Position numbers and translations under genes: made by a program | DNA from: Anaerobaca sp035448545 | GTDB taxonomy: Bacteria; Planctomycetota; Phycisphaerae; Sedimentisphaerales; Anaerobacaceae | Assembly: GCA_035448545.1 (NCBI GenBank) | Contig: DAOTJE010000024.1 | Span: 1-64,000, forward strand | Length of the DNA: 64,000 bases | Direction: 5' to 3' | Notes under the pieces: model-generated | What the model saw: only the letters and a program-made list of their open reading frames with translations | What the model was told of the DNA's origin: nothing | Databases searched by the model: none | Part shown: positions 26,041 to 34,537 of the stretch, in pieces | Position numbering within the stretch: the stretch's first letter is position 1 | Layout: the number at the start of each line of letters is the position of its first letter

Positions 26041-26669
26041 CGTCGCACCGGTTCCACCGTGCGAGGCTCGGTTCCCTGCCTCGGTCTCATGAATCTGCTG
26101 ATGTCCAGCTCCTGTTCGGTGATCTTGTAGTTGGCGGCGTAGCGTTCAAAGATCTCTTCGAGCAACTGCTTGGCGCGGAAGGCGTACCAACTGTCGGGCC
26201 AGCGTTCCTCGATCTGCCGACAGGCCTTGACCATCAGGCCGTATTGCAGCATGGGCAAGCGCCCCAGGCTGCGCCCGGTAGTCGCATAGGGCAGGATCTG
26301 CTGGGCTTCGATGTCGTCGGTTTCACTCATCGGCTTGAAATACAGCGTGACCGGCTGCGTGATGCTGCTGGGCAGAACATACGGGCTGGCGGCTTGGGCA
26401 GGCTGCGGCGCGGGCTCCTGCGCCGGCGTTTCTTGGGTGGTCGGTTGCTCGGCGGGTTGCGGTTCGGCCGCCGCCGGCTCTTCGACGGGCTTGGGCTCTT
26501 CCTGGAACTGCTTGTCCCGGTCCGCCATGTCGTAGAAGTTCCGCTGCCCGGCCGGCTCCGGGGGTCCGGCCTGTGGCGCCGGCTTGTCCGACATGAATCG
26601 GCTGGCGACGATCAGGATCACCACCCCGACGACCGCCACGCCGGCAATCTTCATCCAGATCGTATTCAT
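26037..26669 (-). CDS. membrane-anchored hypothetical protein with Pro/Ala/Glu-rich linker
   Basis: 210 aa from ATG 26669 (GGAAGGAG 7-8 nt upstream; an earlier ATG at 26699 lacks one). One N-terminal TM helix (about 6-24, 'WMKIAGVAVVGVVILIVASRF') is followed by a disordered Pro/Ala/Glu/Gln-rich linker (30-105) and a small C-terminal folded region (about 106-210) with Tyr/Arg-rich helices ('QYGLMVKACRQIEERWPDSWYAFRAKQLLEEIFERYAANYKIT'), reminiscent of a TPR pair. No family is recognised. Its position as first gene before thyA and ppi does not clarify its function. Confidence 0.75.
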   Translation of the reverse strand: MNTIWMKIAGVAVVGVVILIVASRFMSDKPAPQAGPPEPAGQRNFYDMADRDKQFQEEPKPVEEPAAAEPQPAEQPTTQETPAQEPAPQPAQAASPYVLPSSITQPVTLYFKPMSETDDIEAQQILPYATTGRSLGRLPMLQYGLMVKACRQIEERWPDSWYAFRAKQLLEEIFERYAANYKITEQELDISRFMRPRQGTEPRTVEPVRR

Positions 26670-26840
26670 ACTCTGCGCTCCTTCCAAAAGCGATGCCAAT
26701 ACCTTGCACTCGCTTTCTTCCCGCCCATCCTATCTCAAGTCCGCGCCCGCTGCAAACCCGAATTCTGCGCGTGCCAATCACGTCTATCAGTTGGCTGTCA
26801 ACGGGCAACAACTTGAGGCGGATTGCTTTGGGGGGGCACT

Positions 26841-27521
26841 TCAGCGGCCCAACCCCTCCAACCGTGAAAGCCATTGGTTGAAGTGACTGCACCTGCGTCG
26901 AAGGGCGGGTAGTCCGATCTGCTCTGCGGTCAGCGGACCAGCAAAGCATTTCATCCCTTCGTATTCCGGGATTTCATGGATTATCCGTTTGGAGGGGGCT
27001 GTAGTTGGGCCGTCATCAATCAGTTCGGGGGAATCAAAACCTGCTACCATTTCCGTGAGGTTTCGGATGGCTCGATCACGGTCGGCGTATACGCAATCCA
27101 GCTTCGCCGGGTCAACGAGGAGAAGCGTTTCGAACTCGTGAAGCTGGATGTGAGGCACGAAGCGAGGATGATCCAGATCTCTACCCATGGCAGCTTCGAG
27201 TTTGCCCACTCGCGTGTACGGGCACTTGGCGGAGTCCGCCTTTTCACAGGCTGGGAAATCGTGGGGCAACGCATACAGATCAAACATGGTGGTGAAGGCA
27301 GCGTCACGATTCTGATCTTCCTTCATCCACAGCAGGATGTCTTTTCTCGCCCTTTCGTAGCTGACAAGGCCGCCGCGATGAACGATGCCGCGTTTCCGCC
27401 CCGTCATGACGCACCGGACATCGCCCCACACGGAGTACGATGCAAGGTGAGGTATGATTGTCCGATTAACGAACGTTTCTTCCGTCTGACCCTCGACGAC
27501 GAAGTGAAGGCGGACGCTCAT
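26841..27521 (-). CDS. DUF4276 family protein (TOPRIM-like, predicted nuclease)
   Basis: 226 aa from ATG 27521, which overlaps the ATPase stop as ATGA; the longer open frame is ignored. DUF4276 marks: 'FVVEGQTEETFVNRTIIPHL' (TOPRIM-like Glu at residue 10 in VEGQTE), 'GGLVSYERARKDILLWMKED', 'TTMFDLYALPHDFP' (Asp 81), 'IQLHEFETLLLVDP' (128-137). Members are TOPRIM-fold relatives often encoded beside an AAA/ABC-type ATPase, as here. By analogy with OLD, Gabija and the PARIS AriA/AriB pair, the protein is probably the nuclease or effector half of a defence or genome-maintenance module; this is inference. The C-terminal 30 residues are basic. Confidence 0.82.
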   Translation of the reverse strand: MSVRLHFVVEGQTEETFVNRTIIPHLASYSVWGDVRCVMTGRKRGIVHRGGLVSYERARKDILLWMKEDQNRDAAFTTMFDLYALPHDFPACEKADSAKCPYTRVGKLEAAMGRDLDHPRFVPHIQLHEFETLLLVDPAKLDCVYADRDRAIRNLTEMVAGFDSPELIDDGPTTAPSKRIIHEIPEYEGMKCFAGPLTAEQIGLPALRRRCSHFNQWLSRLEGLGR

Positions 27522-28630
27522 GATGGCCGGCCTCCGATGACATTCTTCTCCCAGAGTTCGGAAAGCGAGTAGTCCTCGAGCCATTCCTGCAACTTACCTG
27601 CGTCAAGTCGCCGCAATTCCGACTCACGATCTCTGCGTTCGACGACAACAATCTCCTCGGGTTTGAAGCGGTCCACCAGCGCCATGGATTGAGTCGCAAC
27701 GATGACCTGCGTGTTCGTCGCTGCGCTGCGAATCAGGCCGCCAACCACATTGATGGCATAGGGGTGCAGCCCCAGTTCCGGTTCGTCGAGAATCAATACG
27801 TCGGGCAGGTCTCGCTCCGGCTGAAGGAGAAGCGTGACGATGGCCATCGCGCGCAACATGCCATCTGCTGCCTGCGAGGCATTGAACACACGATCACAGC
27901 CTTTCTCACGCCAACTGAGAAGCAGCTTCCCGTAGCTCGGCTGAAACTCAAAATCTGCGAAGAACGGCAGAATGAGGCGCAACGTCTCCACGATTCGCTG
28001 GTATGACTTGGCATCACCATTGTGCAGCCGATATAGGAACGGGGCAAGGTTCGCGCCATCTTCTTTCAGCCAGCGGCTGTCTTCGATATCCCACTTGCTG
28101 CGCATCCTCGCGGTGGCCGAAGTGTTGTGAAACTGGTAGACAATCATTTTGCGTAAGAGCACGAGAATGGTCTTGGCTGTCTGATCGCCCGCCGCTGCCT
28201 TCTCGATCAACTTGGATTCGCGGTGCCCGGCATCCAGTCCCCTCCAGTCAGCACGTCCAGTCAACTCGCTGCGAGAGAAGCGATACCGCTCATCGGTGTA
28301 GATGAGCGTATCGCCTGCGGCATAGACCAAGCGAAACGTATACTCGTTCTCTCCGGCGTCTGTTACAATAGTCAGGTATGCCTCGATCTCTCGAGTGATC
28401 TCGGGCCCATCGTGCAACAGTGCGCTTGCGCCTCCCAGTTCCGCGACATGGATCTGAAGACCACCCGGAGAGGCTAGTGCCCACGAGAGCATTCGGAAGA
28501 ACGAGATGAGATTCGACTTGCCCGCCCCGTTCGGGCCGATCAGCACCGTCAGTGCACCGGGTTCAAAATCCTCCAAGTTTCGTATCGTCTTGAAACCCCT
28601 GAGTGTCAGTTTCTGAAGGCGGTTTCTCAT
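27518..28630 (-). CDS. AAA/ABC-type ATPase (RecF/OLD-like), partner of DUF4276 protein
   Basis: 370 aa from ATG 28630 (AAGGAG 8 nt upstream). Walker A GPNGAGKS at 32-39 after 'LTLRGFKTIRNLEDFEPGALTVLI'; ABC-signature-like 'ASQAADGMLR' at 251-260; Walker B 'DVLILDEPELGLHP' at 277-290; H/Q-switch region 'VIVATQSMALVDRF' at 309-322. The central 130-240 region is helical and carries a coupling domain instead of a long coiled coil, as in AAA_21 proteins rather than SMC. It probably dimerises head to tail on ATP and controls the coupled DUF4276 protein. The pair lies between housekeeping operons. No third gene, transposase or restriction enzyme accompanies it. Confidence 0.87.
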   Translation of the reverse strand: MRNRLQKLTLRGFKTIRNLEDFEPGALTVLIGPNGAGKSNLISFFRMLSWALASPGGLQIHVAELGGASALLHDGPEITREIEAYLTIVTDAGENEYTFRLVYAAGDTLIYTDERYRFSRSELTGRADWRGLDAGHRESKLIEKAAAGDQTAKTILVLLRKMIVYQFHNTSATARMRSKWDIEDSRWLKEDGANLAPFLYRLHNGDAKSYQRIVETLRLILPFFADFEFQPSYGKLLLSWREKGCDRVFNASQAADGMLRAMAIVTLLLQPERDLPDVLILDEPELGLHPYAINVVGGLIRSAATNTQVIVATQSMALVDRFKPEEIVVVERRDRESELRRLDAGKLQEWLEDYSLSELWEKNVIGGRPS

Positions 28631-28789
28631 TGGCCATCTCCTTGTATGCCCCTCGTTCATGGCCCGAGGGCGGCTGAATACGTCGAGCACACACGGCACA
28701 AGGATAAACGACAAGGTCACCGGGAACAACGACTTTTCAGGGTCAGAACCGGTGTCCGGGCAGGCATGCACAGCATTGGCAACAATTGT

Positions 28790-28819
28790 TTGACAGGCAC
28801 GGAGCCAAGGGCATAGCAT
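28790..28819 (+). promoter_or_regulatory. candidate ribE promoter with overlapping palindrome
   Basis: TTGACA (28790-28795), 17-18-nt spacer, ATAGCA/TAGCAT (28813-28819). The perfect palindrome AACAATTGTT (28781-28790) touches the -35 box and could be an operator serving ribE or the divergent ATPase gene. Confidence 0.4.
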
Positions 28820-28876
28820 AGAGCATCTGTGACGCTCATGGAGGAGTGGGACCGGTCCCCTGGGGAATGCGCTGGT

Positions 28877-29524
28877 ATGTTCACCGGACTGATTGAATCC
28901 GTTTGTCAGGTCCGATCGTTGTCGGCCGGCCGGGCATCGGAAGGCGGCTTGCTGGCCGTCGATCTCGGCGCTCTGGCGGAAGGCTGCCGCTCAGGCGACA
29001 GCCTTGCCATCAGCGGCGCCTGCCTGACTGTTACGCGCCTGGAAGGGGCCGTGGCGACGTTCGCGCTGAGCCCTGAAACGCTGGCGAAATCGACGCTGGC
29101 AACACTGAAACCGTCGTCGAAGGTCAACGTCGAGCGGGCGATGGCCGCGACCGCTCGGTTCGGGGGCCATATAGTCCAGGGCCATGTTGACGGGGTCGGC
29201 ACGGTCCGCGCGGTCAAGAAGCTGGGCGAGTTTGCCGATATCGAGTTTGGCGCACCCGCCGAAGTGCTCGAGCAGATGGTTCCGAAGGGTTCGGTCGCCA
29301 TCGACGGTGTGAGCCTGACGATCGCCGGCTTGGGCGATGCGGGTTTCCGTGTCGCGGCGATCCCCGAAACGCTGGGCAGAACGACTCTGGGTTCGGCCCG
29401 TATAGGGGACAAGGTCAACATCGAGGTCGACATCCTCGTGAAGATCGTCCGGCGGCAGTTGGAGTGTCTTATGCCGAAGGACGGGCCCTTGACGGTCGAA
29501 CGGCTGCGGCAGATGGGTTATTGA
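28877..29524 (+). CDS. ribE: riboflavin synthase alpha subunit
   Basis: 215 aa from ATG 28877; MFTGLIESV is the conserved N-terminus, so longer starts are rejected. It dismutates two 6,7-dimethyl-8-ribityllumazine molecules into riboflavin. Both lumazine-binding repeats are visible: 'GDSLAISGACLTVT' with 'HIVQGHVDGVGTV' and 'GSVAIDGVSLTIAG' with the C-terminal part 'RTTLGSARIGDKVNIEVDILVKIVRRQLE'. No other rib gene is adjacent and there is no FMN riboswitch core in the short leader. pdxA follows 55 nt later, so the two vitamin genes are probably co-transcribed with rsmA. Confidence 0.96.
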   Translation: MFTGLIESVCQVRSLSAGRASEGGLLAVDLGALAEGCRSGDSLAISGACLTVTRLEGAVATFALSPETLAKSTLATLKPSSKVNVERAMAATARFGGHIVQGHVDGVGTVRAVKKLGEFADIEFGAPAEVLEQMVPKGSVAIDGVSLTIAGLGDAGFRVAAIPETLGRTTLGSARIGDKVNIEVDILVKIVRRQLECLMPKDGPLTVERLRQMGY

Positions 29525-29579
29525 AGCACGCGGGGAAACGCGGATATCAGTACGGTCCGCACGGTTTTCGGTGCACGGA

Positions 29580-30659
29580 ATGAACAACAAGGCCAACCAC
29601 AATTCGATCTCGGAGCAGATGGTCATCGGGGTGACCATGGGCGACGCTGCGGGCATCGGGCCCGAGGTGGTGGTCAAGGCCCTGGCCGATCCCGAGGTCC
29701 GCCGGGCGGCCAAGTTCATCGTCTTCGGCATGAACGAGCAACTCTGCTACGCCGCCGACCGCGCCGAGATCGAGCCGTTCTGGGGCCGGCACCAGCACGA
29801 GAAGATCGGCCGCGACTACCCGTTCAAGGTCGTCGTCGCCGACTACGACGAGTACAGCGTGCCCCCCTGGCTCAAAGCGCCCAGCCAGGTCGCGGGTGAA
29901 GCGTCGATCCGGTTTTGTCTCGACGCGATCGAAGCCGAGAAAACGGGTGTGATCGACGGAATCGTCACCGCGCCGATCAGCAAGGAGAGCTGGAAGATGG
30001 CGGGCGCCGCGTGGCCCGGCCATACGGAGATGTTCGCCCAGAAGTACAAGGCCTTCCGCAAGGCCATGATGTTCATCAGCGGGCCGCTGAAGGTTGCACT
30101 GGCGACGATCCACGAGGCGCTGTTTGAGGTGCGTCACAAGTTCAAGATCGGCTGCGTGTTTGAGCCGATCGATCTGCTCAACGATGCTCTGAAGGAGTAC
30201 TTCTCCATCGAGAACCCGCGCATCGGCGTGGCGGCGCTGAACCCTCATGCCGGGGAGAACGGCCAGTTCGGCGACGAGGAGCAGCGGATCATCGCGCCGG
30301 CGATCCTGCTGGCGCAGGAGCAGGGGATCCACTGCACCGGCCCGATCCCGGCCGATTCGCTGTTCCTGCGAGCCGTGCAGGGCGAGTTCGACGCGGTGGT
30401 GGCGATGTACCACGACCAGGCGATGATTCCGATCAAGCTTCTGGACCGGGACCATGCGGTCAACGTCACGATCGGGATTCCGGCGGTGCGGACGTCTCCG
30501 GCGCACGGAACGGCGTTCGACATCGCCGGACGCAACATGGCGAACGCTTCGAGCATGAAGTCGGCGATTCTGACGGCGGTTCGGATGGCCCGGGTCCGAC
30601 GGGCCTGTCCGGCGGGCACGGCTGCAAACGGACGGGCCTCGGGGGCATCGCCGCAATAG
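29580..30659 (+). CDS. pdxA: 4-hydroxythreonine-4-phosphate dehydrogenase
   Basis: 359 aa from ATG 29580 (GTG 29571 and ATG 29619 are other possibilities; ribosome sites are weak). It oxidises 4-phosphohydroxy-L-threonine in the DXP-dependent pyridoxal-phosphate pathway, which uses the same DXP that feeds dxr. Evidence: 'VIGVTMGDAAGIGPEVVVKAL', 'GIVTAPISKESWKMAG', the metal-binding His in 'WPGHTEMFA', 'ATIHEAL', 'RIGVAALNPHAGENGQFGDEE', 'VAMYHDQAMIPIKLL' and 'RTSPAHGTAFDIAGRNMAN'. The zinc-binding His triad of the family is therefore present. The last 30 residues (RRACPAGTAANG) are an unusual tail. Confidence 0.95.
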   Translation: MNNKANHNSISEQMVIGVTMGDAAGIGPEVVVKALADPEVRRAAKFIVFGMNEQLCYAADRAEIEPFWGRHQHEKIGRDYPFKVVVADYDEYSVPPWLKAPSQVAGEASIRFCLDAIEAEKTGVIDGIVTAPISKESWKMAGAAWPGHTEMFAQKYKAFRKAMMFISGPLKVALATIHEALFEVRHKFKIGCVFEPIDLLNDALKEYFSIENPRIGVAALNPHAGENGQFGDEEQRIIAPAILLAQEQGIHCTGPIPADSLFLRAVQGEFDAVVAMYHDQAMIPIKLLDRDHAVNVTIGIPAVRTSPAHGTAFDIAGRNMANASSMKSAILTAVRMARVRRACPAGTAANGRASGASPQ

Positions 30660-30695
30660 CAGACCCTGTCGCTCCAGCGGAATCTGTCCTCGACC

Positions 30696-31622
30696 ATGCA
30701 GACGAAACGTCAGATCCGGCAACTGCTCACCTCCGCGGGGGTCGTCCCCAATCGCAAGTTCGGTCAGCACTTTCTGGTCGATCTGAACCTCCTGAAGCTG
30801 GTCGTCGATTCGGCGCAGATCGGTCCATTCGATGTCGTTCTCGAAGTTGGCTGCGGGACCGGTTCCATGACCGAAGCGCTGGCCGAGCGGGCCGGACGCG
30901 TGGTGGCGGTGGAACTGGACCCGACGCTGGCCTCGATAGCCCGGTCCCAACTGGCGCAGGCCTCGAACGTCGTTCTCATCCAGGGCGACGCTCTGTCCGG
31001 CAAGGGTAGTTTCAATCCGGCGGTCATCGCGGCGATCAAAGGCTGCTGTCCGATAAAAACCGATGCGCCTGTATCGAGAACGCCATCGCGGTTGCTTCTC
31101 GTTTCGAATCTCCCTTACGACGTGGCCTCTGCGGTCATGGCCAATCTCGTCAACGGACCGCTGGTGGCCGATGCGATGGTCGTGACGGTGCAGAAGGAGG
31201 TGGCCGAGCGCATGGCGGCGCCGCCGGGGAGCAGGGACTACGGGGCGCTGAGTATCCTTCTCGGCGCCACCGGCGACGTGGAAATCCTTCGCGTCCTCAA
31301 CCCCGGCGTTTTCTGGCCGCCGCCCCAGGTGGATTCGGCCATCGTCCGATTTGTCCGCAACGACCAGAAGCGAAATGAGATCGAGGACATCGCGCTTCTG
31401 GGTGAGGTGGTGGGCTTGTTCGTGGGCCATCGCCGCAAGATGCTCCGGGCTTGCGCCAAGCACGCGCCGGCGCATCTGGGAGGGCGCGATCTCTGGACAG
31501 AGTTGTTCGAGCAGTGCGGCGTCAACCCGACCGCTCGCCCCGAAGAGCTGTCGCCGGACCAATACGTCAAGCTGGCGAACCTGTGCCGGCGCTACCTGGC
31601 CGACCGCCCAGCGTCCGTCTGA
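30696..31622 (+). CDS. rsmA: 16S rRNA (adenine-N6,N6)-dimethyltransferase
   Basis: 308 aa. It dimethylates A1518 and A1519 of 16S rRNA with SAM during 30S maturation. Evidence: 'NRKFGQHFLVDLNLLKLVVDSAQI' (the family start motif), SAM motif I 'VLEVGCGTGSMTEAL', 'VVAVELDPTLASI', motif IV 'VSNLPYDVASAV' (NLPY), 'VTVQKEVAERMAAPPGSRDYGALSIL' and 'FWPPPQVDSAIVRF'. An insertion of about 20 residues ('AVIAAIKGCCPIKTDAPVSRTPS') precedes motif IV. It starts 37 nt after pdxA; pdxA-rsmA adjacency is common in bacteria. Confidence 0.95.
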   Translation: MQTKRQIRQLLTSAGVVPNRKFGQHFLVDLNLLKLVVDSAQIGPFDVVLEVGCGTGSMTEALAERAGRVVAVELDPTLASIARSQLAQASNVVLIQGDALSGKGSFNPAVIAAIKGCCPIKTDAPVSRTPSRLLLVSNLPYDVASAVMANLVNGPLVADAMVVTVQKEVAERMAAPPGSRDYGALSILLGATGDVEILRVLNPGVFWPPPQVDSAIVRFVRNDQKRNEIEDIALLGEVVGLFVGHRRKMLRACAKHAPAHLGGRDLWTELFEQCGVNPTARPEELSPDQYVKLANLCRRYLADRPASV

Positions 31623-31732
31623 AACAACCACCATCCTGCCGGAAAATGGCCACTGTATTCGGACGTTATGGTGGCGGCAGAACCTGTAACCTTTGGCAGG
31701 ATAGGAAATTAGGGCGGTTGTTTGGTTTTGGT

Positions 31733-31761
31733 TTGCAGGGGCAAGCTGCTTCGGCTATAAT
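31733..31761 (+). promoter_or_regulatory. strong sigma70-type promoter of the prepilin-like operon
   Basis: TTGCAG (31733-31738), 17-nt spacer, TATAAT (31756-31761, perfect). The predicted start leaves a leader of about 130 nt before the first prepilin-like gene. Confidence 0.7.
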
Positions 31762-31806
31762 GAAATGGATTTCTGTCGAAGTGGTTTCTCCATACGAAAA
31801 GGCCGA

Positions 31807-31830
31807 AATCAGCGGAACAGGCCGCTGATT
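31807..31830 (+). promoter_or_regulatory. 9-bp leader hairpin in the prepilin-like operon 5' UTR
   Basis: AATCAGCGG (31807-31815) pairs perfectly with CCGCTGATT (31822-31830) around AACAGG. It is transcribed from the promoter at 31733-31761 and is followed by an unusually G/T-rich leader (31831-31885). No T-tract, so it is not a terminator; it may stabilise the mRNA or bind a regulator. Confidence 0.45.
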
Positions 31831-31896
31831 GGGTGCATCATTGGATGTGGGTACAGGGGCGTTCCAGAAATCTGTGTGGGTGAAGGAGTCTTCGCT

Positions 31897-32703
31897 ATGA
31901 CCAAGCGACGTGGTTTTACACTTATTGAACTGCTGGTCGTTATTGCCATTATCGCGATCCTGATGGCGATCCTGATGCCGGCCTTGCGGCGCGTCAAGGA
32001 GCAGGGCCGCATGATCGGCTGCATGGGTAATCTGAAGCAATGGAACCTCATCGCTGCGATGCACACCGAGAGCAACGATGGGAAGTTCTGGGACACCGAC
32101 TCCGGTACTCCTGCTTACTGGTGGGTGCGGTATCTGGAGGATCGTTACAAGGACTGGAAGACAAACAAGCTCTGGTTTTGCCCGACCGCGACGAAGCCGC
32201 TGATCGACGAGAAGGGGCTCTCGCCTCCGGACTTCAATATCTTCAATGCCTGGGGCATCTTCACGGGCGATCGGCTCGGTCCTAACGGTGTTTCCGGCAG
32301 CTTCGGTATCAACGGCTACTGCCTGATCCCGAGCACGGGCACTTACGAGGGAGGCGTGCCCGCATCGGAGGGCTGGAAGGCGGCGGGCGCCAAGGGTGCC
32401 ACGAATGTCCCGTGGTTCATCGAGGCGCTGCGTTTCGACTTGTGGCCCCTGCACACGGATGCCCCGGCCGCCAGTGAGTTTGCCGCATGGAGTGGAAACA
32501 ACACCGCCCGCTGCGCGATCAACCGGCACCAGGGATTCCTGAATGTTGCCTTCATGGACTGGTCGGTCCGCAAGGTCGGCCTGAAAGAGGTCTGGACCCT
32601 GAAGTGGCACAAGAAGTATAACACCATGGGTCCATGGACGAAGGCCGGCGGTGTCACGGCAGAGGACTGGCCCGAGTGGATGCGCCGATTCGCGGAGTAT
32701 TGA
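31897..32703 (+). CDS. prepilin-like protein with N-terminal methylation motif (first of three)
   Basis: 268 aa from ATG 31897 (GAAGGAG 8 nt upstream). A short basic leader MTKRRG is followed by the type IV prepilin cleavage/methylation motif FTLIELLVVIAIIAILMAIL (cleavage at G|F, Glu5), so it is exported and anchored by its hydrophobic helix. The C-terminal domain has 'SFGINGYCL' and 'CAINRHQGFLNVAFMDWSVRKVGLKEVWTLKWHK', the H-x(9)-D-type signature of planctomycete prepilin-like (DUF1559-related) proteins, with Trp replacing the usual Gly after Asp. These are minor-pseudopilin-like and typically occur in many paralogues; function is unknown. Sister genes follow at 32802 and 33737. Confidence 0.88.
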   Translation: MTKRRGFTLIELLVVIAIIAILMAILMPALRRVKEQGRMIGCMGNLKQWNLIAAMHTESNDGKFWDTDSGTPAYWWVRYLEDRYKDWKTNKLWFCPTATKPLIDEKGLSPPDFNIFNAWGIFTGDRLGPNGVSGSFGINGYCLIPSTGTYEGGVPASEGWKAAGAKGATNVPWFIEALRFDLWPLHTDAPAASEFAAWSGNNTARCAINRHQGFLNVAFMDWSVRKVGLKEVWTLKWHKKYNTMGPWTKAGGVTAEDWPEWMRRFAEY

Positions 32704-32725
32704 TTGCACGATGACGATATCGGAG

Positions 32726-32756
32726 AATGGCCGACCGGTAAGGGTCGGCCATTTTC
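32726..32756 (+). terminator. hairpin terminator or attenuator between prepilin-like genes 1 and 2
   Basis: AATGGCCGACC (32726-32736) pairs perfectly with GGTCGGCCATT (32743-32753), followed by TTT. The T-tract is short, so partial read-through into the second gene is likely; no separate promoter for gene 2 is evident. Confidence 0.65.
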
Positions 32757-32801
32757 ATGCCTGCGCATCATGATTTGGCATCGGAATTGGGAGGTCATAG
32801 A

Positions 32802-33620
<819 letters not shown>

Positions 33621-33736
33621 CGCGTCGAATCCGGGTGGCCAGGCGAATCAGGGTGGAGAATCCGGGACCGGCCGGACCGACGCAGGGCACCATCGAGCGT
33701 TCTGCGCTCGTCGCCGTCTTGAGGAGAGTCGCAGCG

Positions 33737-34519
33737 ATGCAAGAGCGGAGAGCATTCACCCTTATTGAGCTGCTGGTTGTCATCGCTATCATCGCACTGC
33801 TGATGTCGATCCTGATGCCGGCCCTGTCGCGCGTGCGCAAACAGGCTCGCGGGGTCGTGTGCCAGTCGAACCTCAAGCAATGGGGTACGATCTGGGCGAT
33901 GTACTGCGACGACAACAATGGCTTTATGCCCACGCGCAAGGCGGATCACGGCCGCTGGATCGACCTGCTCTATCGCTATTACCAGAAGGACCCCAAGTTC
34001 CGCGTCTGCCCGGTGGCCAGCAAGGTAGCTGCTCCGCAAGGGGCGACGGATACTCTGACGCTAGGAGGGGACGCGGTGACCGCCTGGGGCATTGTGGCGC
34101 CCAGCGGCGAGCGGCCCGTCGGCACCTGGGGCAGCTACGGCATCAATGGCTGGACCTACGTCTGCGGCGACGAGGTTCTGTATGGCAAGCCCAAGGCGTT
34201 CTTCTGGAAAACGCCCAACATCAAAGGAGCGGCGCAGGTGCCGTTGTTTCTGGATTGCTGGTTCTGGTGCGGCTGGCCGGACGACACCGATTCGGTGCCC
34301 GTCGTCGACGGTCGGGAAGGGCGTCTTTCCGGCGACGTGGATTCCATGAATCGCTTCTGCATGAATCGCCATTCGCAGGCGATCAATGCGGTCTTTCTGG
34401 ACTACTCCGTCCGCAAGGTCTGGCTGAAGGAGTTGTGGCGCCTCAAATGGAGCAAGCGGTTCGACACCAGCGTCGTAAAGGAGTGGCCCGACTGGATGGC
34501 CGGTTTCAAGGGAGACTGA
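33737..34519 (+). CDS. prepilin-like protein with N-terminal methylation motif (third of three)
   Basis: 260 aa from ATG 33737 (GAGGAG about 9 nt upstream). The leader MQERRA precedes FTLIELLVVIAIIALLMSIL. Note that the residue before Phe is Ala, not the usual Gly, yet prepilin peptidases accept Ala poorly but do accept it. The C-terminal half is closest to the first gene: 'SYGINGWTY', 'NRHSQAINAVFLDYSVRKVWLKELWRLKWSKRFD' and a W-rich end 'EWPDWMAGFKGD' that parallels 'DWPEWMRRFAEY' of the first gene. So genes 1 and 3 are closer paralogues than gene 2. Confidence 0.87.
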   Translation: MQERRAFTLIELLVVIAIIALLMSILMPALSRVRKQARGVVCQSNLKQWGTIWAMYCDDNNGFMPTRKADHGRWIDLLYRYYQKDPKFRVCPVASKVAAPQGATDTLTLGGDAVTAWGIVAPSGERPVGTWGSYGINGWTYVCGDEVLYGKPKAFFWKTPNIKGAAQVPLFLDCWFWCGWPDDTDSVPVVDGREGRLSGDVDSMNRFCMNRHSQAINAVFLDYSVRKVWLKELWRLKWSKRFDTSVVKEWPDWMAGFKGD

Positions 34520-34537
34520 CGGGTCGCCTGTCTCGCT

